Source: an uncultured Dongia sp.
GTDB taxonomy: Bacteria; Pseudomonadota; Alphaproteobacteria; Dongiales; Dongiaceae
Reading direction: 5' to 3'
Assembly (NCBI RefSeq): GCF_936916975.1
Contig: NZ_CAKZGO010000004.1
Location: forward strand, 248,001 to 312,000
DNA length: 64,000 nucleotides
A program made the position numbers and the translations under genes. Positions 1 through 6,987 of the stretch are shown here, in pieces. A model generated the notes under the pieces. The model worked only from the letters and a program-made list of their open reading frames with translations. It searched no databases and had not been told where the DNA came from. Each line of letters starts with the position of its first letter. Positions within the stretch are counted from its first letter, which is position 1.

Positions 1-233
1 TAGCCGGCGCGCGAGACCTGGGGGACGTGAAACGTCGTCATCCCGTTCTGCTTGATCTCGCGGTCGATCTGCACGATCGGCTTGGTGTTGGGCGATTTGG
101 TCCGGTCACTGAGCAACAGGCTGTTGACGCCCATATGCAACCGTTTCCAGCCGTTGAGGTTCATATCACTGGGTGGCTTGCCGGCTTCAAACACCAGCAT
201 CAGGTTTTCGCGCCGATAGATGTCGTAAAGCAT
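1..233 (-). CDS. Hypothetical protein, 3' end outside the window
   Basis: An open frame runs from an ATG at 233 to the left edge with no stop, giving 77 residues that begin MLYDIYRRENLMLVF. A Shine-Dalgarno-like AAGAGG sits five bases before the ATG, which favours this frame over the opposite-strand frame. The N-terminal part has no signal peptide or membrane segment. I do not recognise the family. It is divergent from the small gene that starts at 338, so the 100 bases between them probably carry both promoters. Real coding is likely but not certain, because only a fragment is visible. Confidence 0.5.
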   Translation of the reverse strand, partial: MLYDIYRRENLMLVFEAGKPPSDMNLNGWKRLHMGVNSLLLSDRTKSPNTKPIVQIDREIKQNGMTTFHVPQVSRAG

Positions 234-337
234 GATACCTCTTGCTGATTGCTCTGCCAGTAAGGTCACTTGTCAGGCAAATAAGCCAGCCCAATCGACC
301 GATGGCGCGCAGATTGCGTCAACATGAAGGACCCAAT

Positions 338-622
338 ATGCGCAAAAATCCCTGGTTTCGCGCCAGTTTTGATCTTTTCTCGCTGGGATTGGAAGTTGCC
401 ACCGTGATGACTCTGCGCACCGCCAAAATCGCCTTGGGCGGTGCTGCCGGCGAAACCGAGTCCCGGCGCATGGTCCAGGAGAAGATCGATTCCGCCCTGG
501 ACCTGCAGACCCGGTTCATGACGGGGCAGATGGGCACTGACGGTCCTGCCGCCATGAGCAAGACCGTCACCCATTATCGCCGCAAGGTCCGCGCCAACCG
601 CCGGCGGCTGAGCAAGAGCTAG
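338..622 (+). CDS. Small conserved hypothetical protein, phasin-like in character
   Basis: This 94-residue protein begins MRKNPWFRASFDLFSLGLE and is soluble, helix-prone and basic at the C-terminus (RRKVRANRRRLSKS). I chose the ATG at 338 over an upstream in-frame ATG at 242 because a purine-rich AAGGA lies about 7 bases before it and the MxKNPWF opening looks like a natural start. Alphaproteobacteria carry small proteins of this sort, with a short amphipathic helix followed by a Met/Gln-rich helix; a phasin-like role is only an inference. Its stop codon overlaps that of thrS inside a shared CTAG (619-622), so the two genes are strictly convergent. Confidence 0.65.
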   Translation: MRKNPWFRASFDLFSLGLEVATVMTLRTAKIALGGAAGETESRRMVQEKIDSALDLQTRFMTGQMGTDGPAAMSKTVTHYRRKVRANRRRLSKS

Positions 623-1896
623 ATCTGTTCCACCAAGCCTAAATCATACGGGCTTCCGATGGGTGCCCCCTCTTCACCGGCTGACGCCATGGCCGTGACG
701 GTGTATTGCCGCGCGGCGACGCGCTTGATCCAGGCGCCGGCCTCGCCCAAAGGCAGATCGGTCCGTACATCGTCGGCGAGTGTCCGCAGGCTGATGCGGT
801 ATTTTTCCACCTCGCGCGCACCGACGACGCCCAGGATCGGCACCCCGCGTTCCCGCCACGCGACGATCTTTTTCGGCAGCGTCTCGTTGCTGGCATCAAG
901 CGTCACCCGGTAGCCTTCCGACTCAAGCTGGATGGCCGCTTCCTCGGCGTAGCCCAGATGCTGGTCGGAAACGGCCGCGATCAGGACCTGATCGGGAGCA
1001 AGCCAGAGCGGCAGGCGCCCCTGCCAATGTTCGAGCAGCATGCCGATGAAACGCTCGAGGCTGCCCAGAACTGCATGATGGATCATGATCGGCACTTCGC
1101 TGGCACCATCCTCGCCGACGTAATGCGCACCAAGTTTTTCGGGCAGCACCAGATCGAGCTGGATCGTGCCGCACTGCCAGCGCCGCCCCAGCCGGTCCTG
1201 CAGCGAGAATTCGAGCTTGGGCCCATAGAAGGCGCCTTCGCCCGGCTGCAGATCGAAATCGAGCCCAGCGCCGCGTGCCGCACCCTGCAGGACGCGTTCG
1301 GCCACATCCCATAATTCCTCGCTGCCCTCGCGCAATGCGGGGCGCGTCGAGAAGGCGACCGCAAAATCGGCAAAGCCGAAATCGCGATAGACCATGCGCA
1401 GGAGTTGCGAGAAGCGCTTCACCTCCTCAGCCACCTGATCCATGCGACAGAGCACATGGGCATCGTCCTGGACGAAAGCGCGCGTGCGCATCAGCCCCAG
1501 CAATGCACCGGATGGTTCGTTGCGATGGCACGCGCCGAATTCGGCATAGCGCAAGGGGAGGTCGCGATAGGAGCGCAGGCGGCTGTTGAATATCTGCAGA
1601 TGACCCGGGCAGCTCATCGGCTTCACTGCGAACTGCCGCTCGCCATCTTCCAGCGCAAACATATGCGGCCCAAATTTCTGCCAATGGCCGCTTTTCTCCC
1701 AGAAGGCGCGCGCCAGGATCTGCGGCGTCTTGATCTCCTGGAAGCCCGCGGCCTTCATGCGGCGGCGGATGTAACCCTCGATCAGGCGATAGAGCGCCCA
1801 GCCCTTGGGGTGCCAGAACACCATGCCTGGCCCTTCTTCCTGGAAATGAAACAGATCCAGCTTCTGCCCGATACTTCGATGGTCGAACGCGTCCAT
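619..1896 (-). CDS. thrS: Threonyl-tRNA synthetase, short form lacking TGS and editing domains
   Basis: A class II aminoacyl-tRNA synthetase that charges tRNA-Thr. The 425 residues open directly with the catalytic core (GMVFWHPKGW, about residue 25). Motif 2 is CHRNEPSG, and motif 3 is GSLERFIGML. The zinc ligands are all visible: Cys in MSCPGH, His in QDDAH, and His in IMIH. The anticodon-binding domain fills the last 110 residues (GYRVTLDASNETL, GAREVEKY). Typical bacterial ThrRS is about 640 residues; the N-terminal TGS and editing domains are absent, not merely missed, because the upstream bases hold a terminator and leader peptide. The ATG at 1896 has a CGGAGA ribosome site. One motif-2 position is unusual (ALLGLMR where ALHGLMR is common). 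It is probably a second, regulated ThrRS. Duplicate short forms are known in other bacteria. Confidence 0.93.
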   Translation of the reverse strand: MDAFDHRSIGQKLDLFHFQEEGPGMVFWHPKGWALYRLIEGYIRRRMKAAGFQEIKTPQILARAFWEKSGHWQKFGPHMFALEDGERQFAVKPMSCPGHLQIFNSRLRSYRDLPLRYAEFGACHRNEPSGALLGLMRTRAFVQDDAHVLCRMDQVAEEVKRFSQLLRMVYRDFGFADFAVAFSTRPALREGSEELWDVAERVLQGAARGAGLDFDLQPGEGAFYGPKLEFSLQDRLGRRWQCGTIQLDLVLPEKLGAHYVGEDGASEVPIMIHHAVLGSLERFIGMLLEHWQGRLPLWLAPDQVLIAAVSDQHLGYAEEAAIQLESEGYRVTLDASNETLPKKIVAWRERGVPILGVVGAREVEKYRISLRTLADDVRTDLPLGEAGAWIKRVAARQYTVTAMASAGEEGAPIGSPYDLGLVEQI

Positions 1897-1954
1897 GTCA
1901 GTCTCCGTTGGTCTCTCATATGGGCCGAGACGAACGGTGACTTTTCCCCAATGA

Positions 1955-1984
1955 AAAAGCCCCGTCCGGTACCGGCGGGGCTTT
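1955..1984 (-). terminator. Rho-independent terminator/attenuator before thrS
   Basis: On the reverse strand AAAGCCCCG and CGGGGCTTT form a 9-bp stem, extended inside by CCGG-TA-CCGG, and are followed directly by a run of five T. It lies about 60 bases before the thrS start and about 25 bases after the stop of a threonine-rich leader peptide. A strong terminator inside the leader of a synthetase gene is the hallmark of attenuation. Confidence 0.85.
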
Positions 1985-2008
1985 GGGTGGCAGTCAGATC
2001 ACGCAAAC

Positions 2009-2089
2009 TTAACGTGCACCAACACCCCTCGCCCGCCAGGTGGCGGTCCAGGTCGTGGTAACTCGTTGATGTTTGCGCATCTGTGCCAT
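2009..2089 (-). CDS. Threonine-rich leader peptide of thrS (putative)
   Basis: A 26-codon frame from ATG 2089 (or 23 codons from ATG 2080) contains Thr-Thr-Thr-Trp-Thr-Ala-Thr-Trp: five Thr codons within seven (ACC ACG ACC TGG ACC GCC ACC). CCGCC (2046-2042), inside the Thr run, can pair with GGCGG (2037-2033). That same GGCGG can instead pair with CCCGCC in the 5' arm of the terminator (1979-1974). This is the 1:2 / 2:3 / 3:4 arrangement of classical attenuators such as those before trp and thr operons. A ribosome stalled for lack of Thr-tRNA would cover 1 and allow 2:3, so thrS would be read. The sequence arrangement is seen; the mechanism is inferred. Confidence 0.75.
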   Translation of the reverse strand: MAQMRKHQRVTTTWTATWRARGVGAR

Positions 2090-2097
2090 GGCGCGGA

Positions 2098-2126
2098 GAC
2101 TAAGGGTGGAAACGGCAGCGTGTCAA
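2098..2126 (-). promoter_or_regulatory. Probable sigma-70 promoter of the thrS leader
   Basis: On the reverse strand a perfect TTGACA (2126-2121, overlapping the stop of the upstream VOC gene) is followed after 17 bases by TTAGTC. The predicted transcript start, around 2091, is only one or two bases before the ATG at 2089. The leader peptide message would then be leaderless or nearly so, which fits the lack of a clear ribosome site there. The -10 match is weak. Confidence 0.5.
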
Positions 2127-2599
2127 GCTGCCGCACCCTGATAGGCTTCTTCAAGTTTCGCGATGTCGAGCTTGATCATGCTCCAAACGGCCTGCAGCAC
2201 GCGGTTGCGCCGCGCTTCGTCGGCATCGCTCAGCATCGCCTCCAACGCCGCGGGGATAACCTGCCAGCACAGGCCCCATTTGTCCTGCACCCAGCCACAA
2301 GCCTGCTCCTTGCCGCCGTTTTTCAGGATGGCGTTCCAGATGCTGTCGATTTCCTTCTGGTCGTCGCATTTTACCCAGAGCGAAACCGCCGGACTGAGTT
2401 TGTAGGTCGGACCGGCATTGAGGGCGCGATATTCCTGACCCGCGAGCGTAAAGACAACGCCGTAAAGATTCTTCGCGCGATCGAAATGCAGGATCGAGTC
2501 CACTTTCGAATTGGGAAGGAGCGAGGTGTAGAAATTCGCCGCTTCCTCGGCACCGTCTTCGAACCACAGATGAGTGGCGACTTTTTGTGAGATGGCCAT
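2123..2599 (-). CDS. VOC-fold / PhnB-like protein (3-demethylubiquinone methyltransferase-like domain)
   Basis: A 158-residue single-domain protein that begins MAISQKVATHLWFEDGAEEA. It carries the signature WVQDKWGLCWQVIP near the C-terminus, with NFYTSLLPNSK near the N-terminus and YRALNAGP in the middle, typical of the PhnB/3-dmu-9_3-mt branch of the vicinal-oxygen-chelate fold. Despite the Pfam name, most members have no proven methyltransferase activity. The ATG has a strong GGAGGA ribosome site; the longer frame upstream runs into an intergenic repeat. It follows an AHSA1 protein and a TetR gene on the same strand, a grouping often seen in these families. Confidence 0.85.
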   Translation of the reverse strand: MAISQKVATHLWFEDGAEEAANFYTSLLPNSKVDSILHFDRAKNLYGVVFTLAGQEYRALNAGPTYKLSPAVSLWVKCDDQKEIDSIWNAILKNGGKEQACGWVQDKWGLCWQVIPAALEAMLSDADEARRNRVLQAVWSMIKLDIAKLEEAYQGAAA

Positions 2600-2636
2600 G
2601 GGTTCCTCCGTTTCGGTTTCTTTCGTACCCCCACCA

Positions 2637-2738
2637 GTCTCGTCATCCCCGGGCGAAGACCCGGGGATCCACTGGTGGCCTGGAGAGAGTGGATGCCCGG
2701 CCAGTCTTGATTCAAGAATGGGCCCGGGCATGACGGCA
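2637..2738. repeat. Intergenic palindromic repeat
   Basis: The gap between two co-directional genes holds CGTCATCCCCGGGCGAAG...CCCGGGGATCCA and then TGGATGCCCGG...CCGGGCATGACG. These are nested inverted repeats whose outer ends, CGTCAT and ATGACG, match. This is a common style of extragenic palindrome in alphaproteobacteria. It could fold in the RNA between the AHSA1 and VOC genes and tune downstream expression. Confidence 0.7.
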
Positions 2739-2746
2739 AAATCAGA

Positions 2747-3232
2747 TCAAATGGATTTCGCCAGAGCTTCGAGCTGCGTGGCGACGATGCCCCAGCCTTC
2801 GTGGAAGCCCATCTTCTCATGCTCGGCGCGTGCTTCTGCCGACCAATGACGCGCGACGGCGCGGTAGCGGGTCTTGCCGCCTTCATCGGCGAAAGTCACG
2901 GTGGCCACCATGAAGGCACGCGGGGACGGGGTCCAGGCATCGACGAAGGCGTCGGTGAAGACGATCTTCTCGTTCTTCACAACCTCCAGGAAGATGCCGT
3001 GATTGGGAAATTCCTGCCCCTCCGGTCCCTGCATCACAATAAACGATTTGCCGCCCGGGCGGACATCGAGTTCCGCCTTGGTCACCGTCCAGGGCTTGGG
3101 GCAGAACCATTGTGAATAGGTGCTGGGATCGGTCCAGATTTGAAACAGCTTTTCGCGCGGCGCATCGAGCAATCGGTCGAGCACCAATTCGCGCTCGTTG
3201 GTGTTTTGGGTGGTTTTGGCAGCAGCAGTCAT
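2747..3232 (-). CDS. SRPBCC / AHSA1-domain protein
   Basis: A 161-residue protein of the Aha1-C-terminal-like START-fold family. Landmarks are the N-terminal ELVLDRLLDAPREKLFQIW, then WFCPKPWTV, FPNHGIFLEVV and the C-terminal helix HEKMGFHEGWG, which covers almost the full domain length. Family members bind hydrophobic ligands; the ligand here is unknown. The gene lies between a TetR repressor gene and a VOC protein on the same strand, so the three may form one transcription unit responding to the same small molecule. The start is the ATG at 3232, preceded by a GGAGGA-type ribosome site. Confidence 0.88.
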   Translation of the reverse strand: MTAAAKTTQNTNERELVLDRLLDAPREKLFQIWTDPSTYSQWFCPKPWTVTKAELDVRPGGKSFIVMQGPEGQEFPNHGIFLEVVKNEKIVFTDAFVDAWTPSPRAFMVATVTFADEGGKTRYRAVARHWSAEARAEHEKMGFHEGWGIVATQLEALAKSI

Positions 3233-3274
3233 GATGTCCTCCTTGGGTTTTCTAGGGCGTGAGTTTCTCTGGAC

Positions 3275-4012
3275 TTAGGTTTCTTTGGTTTTAAAAATGG
3301 TGACGAGATAGGCCGTGAGATGGTCCAAACAATCCTCGGCGATTTTGGTGCCCTGCTTCACCTTGGCGTAGATGAAAGACCCCTGGAGCACCGCCTGGAT
3401 GTGGAAGGCGAGGCTTTCCGGCGTCCAATCGGCCTTGATGCGGTTTTCGCGCATGGCCAGCGCGATGTCGGCGGTGATCATCGCGACATGGTCGCTCATA
3501 TGCTGGTCGCAGGCGGCACGGATGGCGGGATGGCTGTCATAGGTTTCCTGCACCAGGGTGCCGAAGAGGCAGGTGAACTCAGCGAGCTCGCCGCGCAGGA
3601 TCGCCTTGCGGAAGGCGACATAGCCCAGCACCCGGTCGGCAGCAGTGGTGAGGCTGCGATAGGGTGCCGTCGCGAAGAAGCCGTCCGCCATCGCCCCGAA
3701 ATGGGCGGCCGCCGCGATCGCCAGATCCTCCTTGCTCGGGAAATGATGGAAGAACGCACCTTTGGTGACACCCGCCGCCGCACAGATTTCGTCCACGGTG
3801 CTGGCGCCATAGCCACGCTCACGGATCACCATCATCGCGGCATCCAGCAGCTTTTCGCGCGCCCCCGTCTTGGACGCGCTGGTCATCGGCGCCCCTATCC
3901 TCGAGGAAGGCATTTTGGACAAGCCAGTTTTGGACCGGCCCGTCTTGGATAAGGCTGGCGCGCGGCCTTTGGCCGTCTCGCGCCGTGGTTCCGTCGCTTT
4001 GCTTTTGGCCAT
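3275..4012 (-). CDS. TetR/AcrR-family repressor with low-complexity N-terminus
   Basis: The DNA-binding helix-turn-helix is clear: ARDKLLDAA-type first helix (residues about 55-65), then YGASTVDEICAAAGVTKGAFFHHF, the TetR signature. The C-terminal ligand-binding part ends around residue 245. I placed the start at ATG 4012 (MAKSKATEPRR). The first 50 residues are a Ser/Lys-rich tail with repeats of SKTG/SKMPSS that precede the domain, which is unusual for TetR proteins. A near-perfect palindrome at 4042-4065 lies 30 bases upstream, between this gene and the divergent patatin gene, so autoregulation and control of both directions are likely. Confidence 0.88.
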   Translation of the reverse strand: MAKSKATEPRRETAKGRAPALSKTGRSKTGLSKMPSSRIGAPMTSASKTGAREKLLDAAMMVIRERGYGASTVDEICAAAGVTKGAFFHHFPSKEDLAIAAAAHFGAMADGFFATAPYRSLTTAADRVLGYVAFRKAILRGELAEFTCLFGTLVQETYDSHPAIRAACDQHMSDHVAMITADIALAMRENRIKADWTPESLAFHIQAVLQGSFIYAKVKQGTKIAEDCLDHLTAYLVTIFKTKET

Positions 4013-4041
4013 GATGATCGATCCAATCTGCTTCGAGAAGA

Positions 4042-4065
4042 TGCATACCAACTGGTTGGTATGCA
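4042..4065. promoter_or_regulatory. TetR-type operator palindrome
   Basis: Two perfect 11-base arms, TGCATACCAAC and GTTGGTATGCA, flank a two-base centre (TG). The ACCAAC/GTTGGT core and 24-base length match the usual form of TetR-family operators. It sits 30 bases before the TetR start and about 125 bases before the divergent patatin-like gene. Binding of this TetR protein is inferred from position and symmetry. Confidence 0.8.
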
Positions 4066-4191
4066 CGTCAAGCAGCAAATCCTCCGAATAATCTGCCGCC
4101 GGGCTGCTGCAGCCGCTGGTTGAGCAGCTGATTCGGGCGTAAACTCCGCTTTCCGGCCTTTCCCTCTCAATCACCTTGGACGCGCTCACGC

Positions 4192-6975
4192 ATGACCACC
4201 GACAGTGGCCCCGTACCGCAGCCACCCGGCCCGCTCGATCGCCTGATCGCGCGGATCGTCGCCCGCTTCACCGGGAGCGCTACCGCGCAAGGCACCGGTC
4301 ACAAGAGCGACACGACGACCAAGCGGCTGCAGCTGCGCTATTTCGAAGATGTGCTGCCGGTCGAATTGATGCGCATCAACAAACGCCGGGAAAGGCTAAG
4401 TGATCTGCGCGAAATGGACTGGCGGAAAGCGGGCGCCAAGGATCGGCGTGAAGCGCCCGCGAAGGATCGACGGACAGCCGCGAAGGACCGACAGGAAACC
4501 GGCGTCAAGGACCCGGGCGTCAAGGATCGGCGCATCACCAGCGAACGGGACCGGCGGAAAGCGCGCCGGGGCGATGTGCAGCCGCTGCCAGCACCCAAGG
4601 CCGAAGGGCAACACCGTCGCCCTTCGCCGGACCCGGACAAACTCTTCAACGACGCCCGGGGTAACAATATCCGGCGCAGTGGCGAGCCGATCGACCCCGC
4701 GAAGCCCGATCTGCGCAAGACCCGGCCACGCCCGGTGCCCAGCGACGTCACCGGCTTGGCCTTGTCCGGCGGCGGCATCCGCTCCGCCGCCGTCTGTCTT
4801 GGCGCGCTGCAGGCGCTGCACCGGACGCAACAGCTCGACGACATCGATTATCTCTCGACGGTTTCCGGCGGCGGTTATATGGGCACCTGCCTCAGTGCCG
4901 GCATGCTGCAGGCGTTTCCCGCCAACCGGCCGACGCCTGGCGATGCCTTTCCCTTCGGCGACGACATCGCCGACAATGCTGCCATGGGCCATCTGCGCAA
5001 TTTCTCGAACTATCTGCTGCCGCGCGGGCGCAGTGGGTTGCGCAACTACGCCGAGGTGACGGCGGTCCTGTTCCGTGGCCTGCTTGCCAACGCGACGCAG
5101 GTGCTCCTCGTGCTGCTGCTCTGTGCGTTGCTGACGATGAGCGCCTTTCCGGTGCGCGACCAGCTGCACGCAGGCAGCTTTCTCGGCCAGCTGGTCGATC
5201 ATACGGTCAACGGCATCGCCCATCTGATGTATTGGCCGACCTGGCCGATCAATCATTGGGTCGGGGCCTATCCCTTCAGCCTCACCTACAAGCTGCTGGG
5301 CCTGCTTGGGCTAGTCCTGCTGGTCTGGGCCGTGCTGCGCACCTTCCTGGCGCTCGACAAGATTACCGGCGATACCAGGGGCTTCTTCCTGTTCCGCGCG
5401 CGCGAGTTGATCCTCGGCATCCTTGTCATCGCCTTTCTCGATGCCCAACCGCTCGCCATCGCCTGGTTCATCAAGTATCAGGCAACGACGCACACGCAGG
5501 ACATCCAGGATTGGTTCAAATCAATTGTGCCGGTGTTGGTCGCCTTCAGCGGCGCCGTCTCGGCGCTGAGCAGCGCGCTCGGTCACTTCCTGGAAAAGAG
5601 CGAGCACACCACCAAATGGACGACACTTGTCCTGCGTCTCGCCACCAAGGCCTTGCTGCTGGTGGCCGCCTTGGCGCTGCCGCTGGCACTCTGGCTGATC
5701 TATCTCTATCTCTGCGCCTTCGGCATCCAGGCACCCTATGGCCCGCCGGCGACATTCGTGCTGCTGGACCGCAGGATCGAGATTCCGCTGCTCTATTCAA
5801 TCGCCACCGTGCCGCTCATCGGCATCTATCTGCTGCTGCGGCCGAACAGCTATTCGCTGCACCGCTTCTACCGCGACCGCCTGAGCCGCGCCTTCGTGTT
5901 CTTCGTAAAACCCGGCAGGACCAAACCGACCTGGCTCGACGATCTCAAGCTCTCGGCCCTGCAGGATAGCCTCGGCCCCTATCACATCATCAATGCCGCC
6001 ATGAACGTGCAGGGCTCGGCCGAGGCCAACAAACGCGGGCGCGATGCGGATTTCTTCATGTTCACGCCGGATTTTATCGGCTCCGATCTCACCATGTATG
6101 GCCCCACGGTGGAGGCGATGGCCCAAACGCCGGACATGGAGAAGATCGACAAGCGCCTTGATCTTGCGACTGCGATGGCGATCTCGGGCGCTGCCGTCTC
6201 CGCCAATATGGGATCGAACACCGTGCGGCTGCTGTCGCCGACACTGGCGCTGCTCAATATCCGGCTGGGCTATTGGCTCAGGAACCCGCGCCACCTTGCC
6301 CGCGACAAGAGTGTCGCCGATCGCATGCGCACCAGTTGGGTGATCGACAAATCCTATCTGCTCCTCGAAATGCTCAACCTCCTCGACGAGACCAGTCGCA
6401 ACGTCTATCTCACCGATGGCGGGCATATCGAGAATCTCGGCGCCTATGAATTGCTCAAGCGCGGCTGCAAGGTGGTCATCGTCATTGATGCCGAGGCCGA
6501 TCCCAGCATGTCGTTCGGCTCGCTGCTCAAGCTGGAACGCTATGCGCGCATCGATCTCGGCGTGCGCATCATCCTGCCCTGGGAGGAGATTGCCCGCCGT
6601 GCCAAGCGCTATGATCGCCTGCGCCATGAAGAGGCGCCGGTGCGGCGGACGGGACCGCATTGCGCAATCGGGCGCATCATCTATGAGAACAACGCCCAGG
6701 GCGTCCTCATCTATTTCAAATCCTCGGTGACCGGCGACGAGAAGGATTATATCCTCGACTACAAGAAGCGCTTCCCGGCCTTCCCCCATGAGACGACCGG
6801 CGATCAGTTCTTCACCGAGGAACAGTTCGAAGCCTACCGGGCGCTGGGTTTCCATATGGTCAACGGCGTCTTCCAGGGGGATGACGAGGTGAGCTATCTG
6901 CGCAAGGGCCCCGGCGCGTTTACATCGGACCAGATCAAGGCGCTGAAGCAGGACTTCGCCAGTGCGCTTGTTTGA
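4192..6975 (+). CDS. Large patatin-like phospholipase with internal membrane domain
   Basis: A 927-residue protein. Residues 60-130 are highly charged with repeated KDRR/AKDRR/GVKDRR units. The patatin half follows: glycine-rich oxyanion loop LALSGGGIRSAA (about 185-196) and the nucleophile elbow STVSGGGYMG (about 218-227, in place of GxSxG). Next come about six hydrophobic segments between residues 295 and 565, for example VLLVLLLCALLTM, LLGLLGLVLLVWAVL and [21 protein letters not shown]. The patatin fold resumes with the catalytic Asp motif TDGGHIENLGAYELL near 742. The lipase is therefore split by a membrane domain. It probably hydrolyses membrane lipids at the inner membrane; the substrate is unknown. 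It is divergent from the TetR gene and shares its operator region. Confidence 0.87.
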   Translation: MTTDSGPVPQPPGPLDRLIARIVARFTGSATAQGTGHKSDTTTKRLQLRYFEDVLPVELMRINKRRERLSDLREMDWRKAGAKDRREAPAKDRRTAAKDRQETGVKDPGVKDRRITSERDRRKARRGDVQPLPAPKAEGQHRRPSPDPDKLFNDARGNNIRRSGEPIDPAKPDLRKTRPRPVPSDVTGLALSGGGIRSAAVCLGALQALHRTQQLDDIDYLSTVSGGGYMGTCLSAGMLQAFPANRPTPGDAFPFGDDIADNAAMGHLRNFSNYLLPRGRSGLRNYAEVTAVLFRGLLANATQVLLVLLLCALLTMSAFPVRDQLHAGSFLGQLVDHTVNGIAHLMYWPTWPINHWVGAYPFSLTYKLLGLLGLVLLVWAVLRTFLALDKITGDTRGFFLFRARELILGILVIAFLDAQPLAIAWFIKYQATTHTQDIQDWFKSIVPVLVAFSGAVSALSSALGHFLEKSEHTTKWTTLVLRLATKALLLVAALALPLALWLIYLYLCAFGIQAPYGPPATFVLLDRRIEIPLLYSIATVPLIGIYLLLRPNSYSLHRFYRDRLSRAFVFFVKPGRTKPTWLDDLKLSALQDSLGPYHIINAAMNVQGSAEANKRGRDADFFMFTPDFIGSDLTMYGPTVEAMAQTPDMEKIDKRLDLATAMAISGAAVSANMGSNTVRLLSPTLALLNIRLGYWLRNPRHLARDKSVADRMRTSWVIDKSYLLLEMLNLLDETSRNVYLTDGGHIENLGAYELLKRGCKVVIVIDAEADPSMSFGSLLKLERYARIDLGVRIILPWEEIARRAKRYDRLRHEEAPVRRTGPHCAIGRIIYENNAQGVLIYFKSSVTGDEKDYILDYKKRFPAFPHETTGDQFFTEEQFEAYRALGFHMVNGVFQGDDEVSYLRKGPGAFTSDQIKALKQDFASALV

Positions 6976-6987
6976 GGATCCTTCCCC

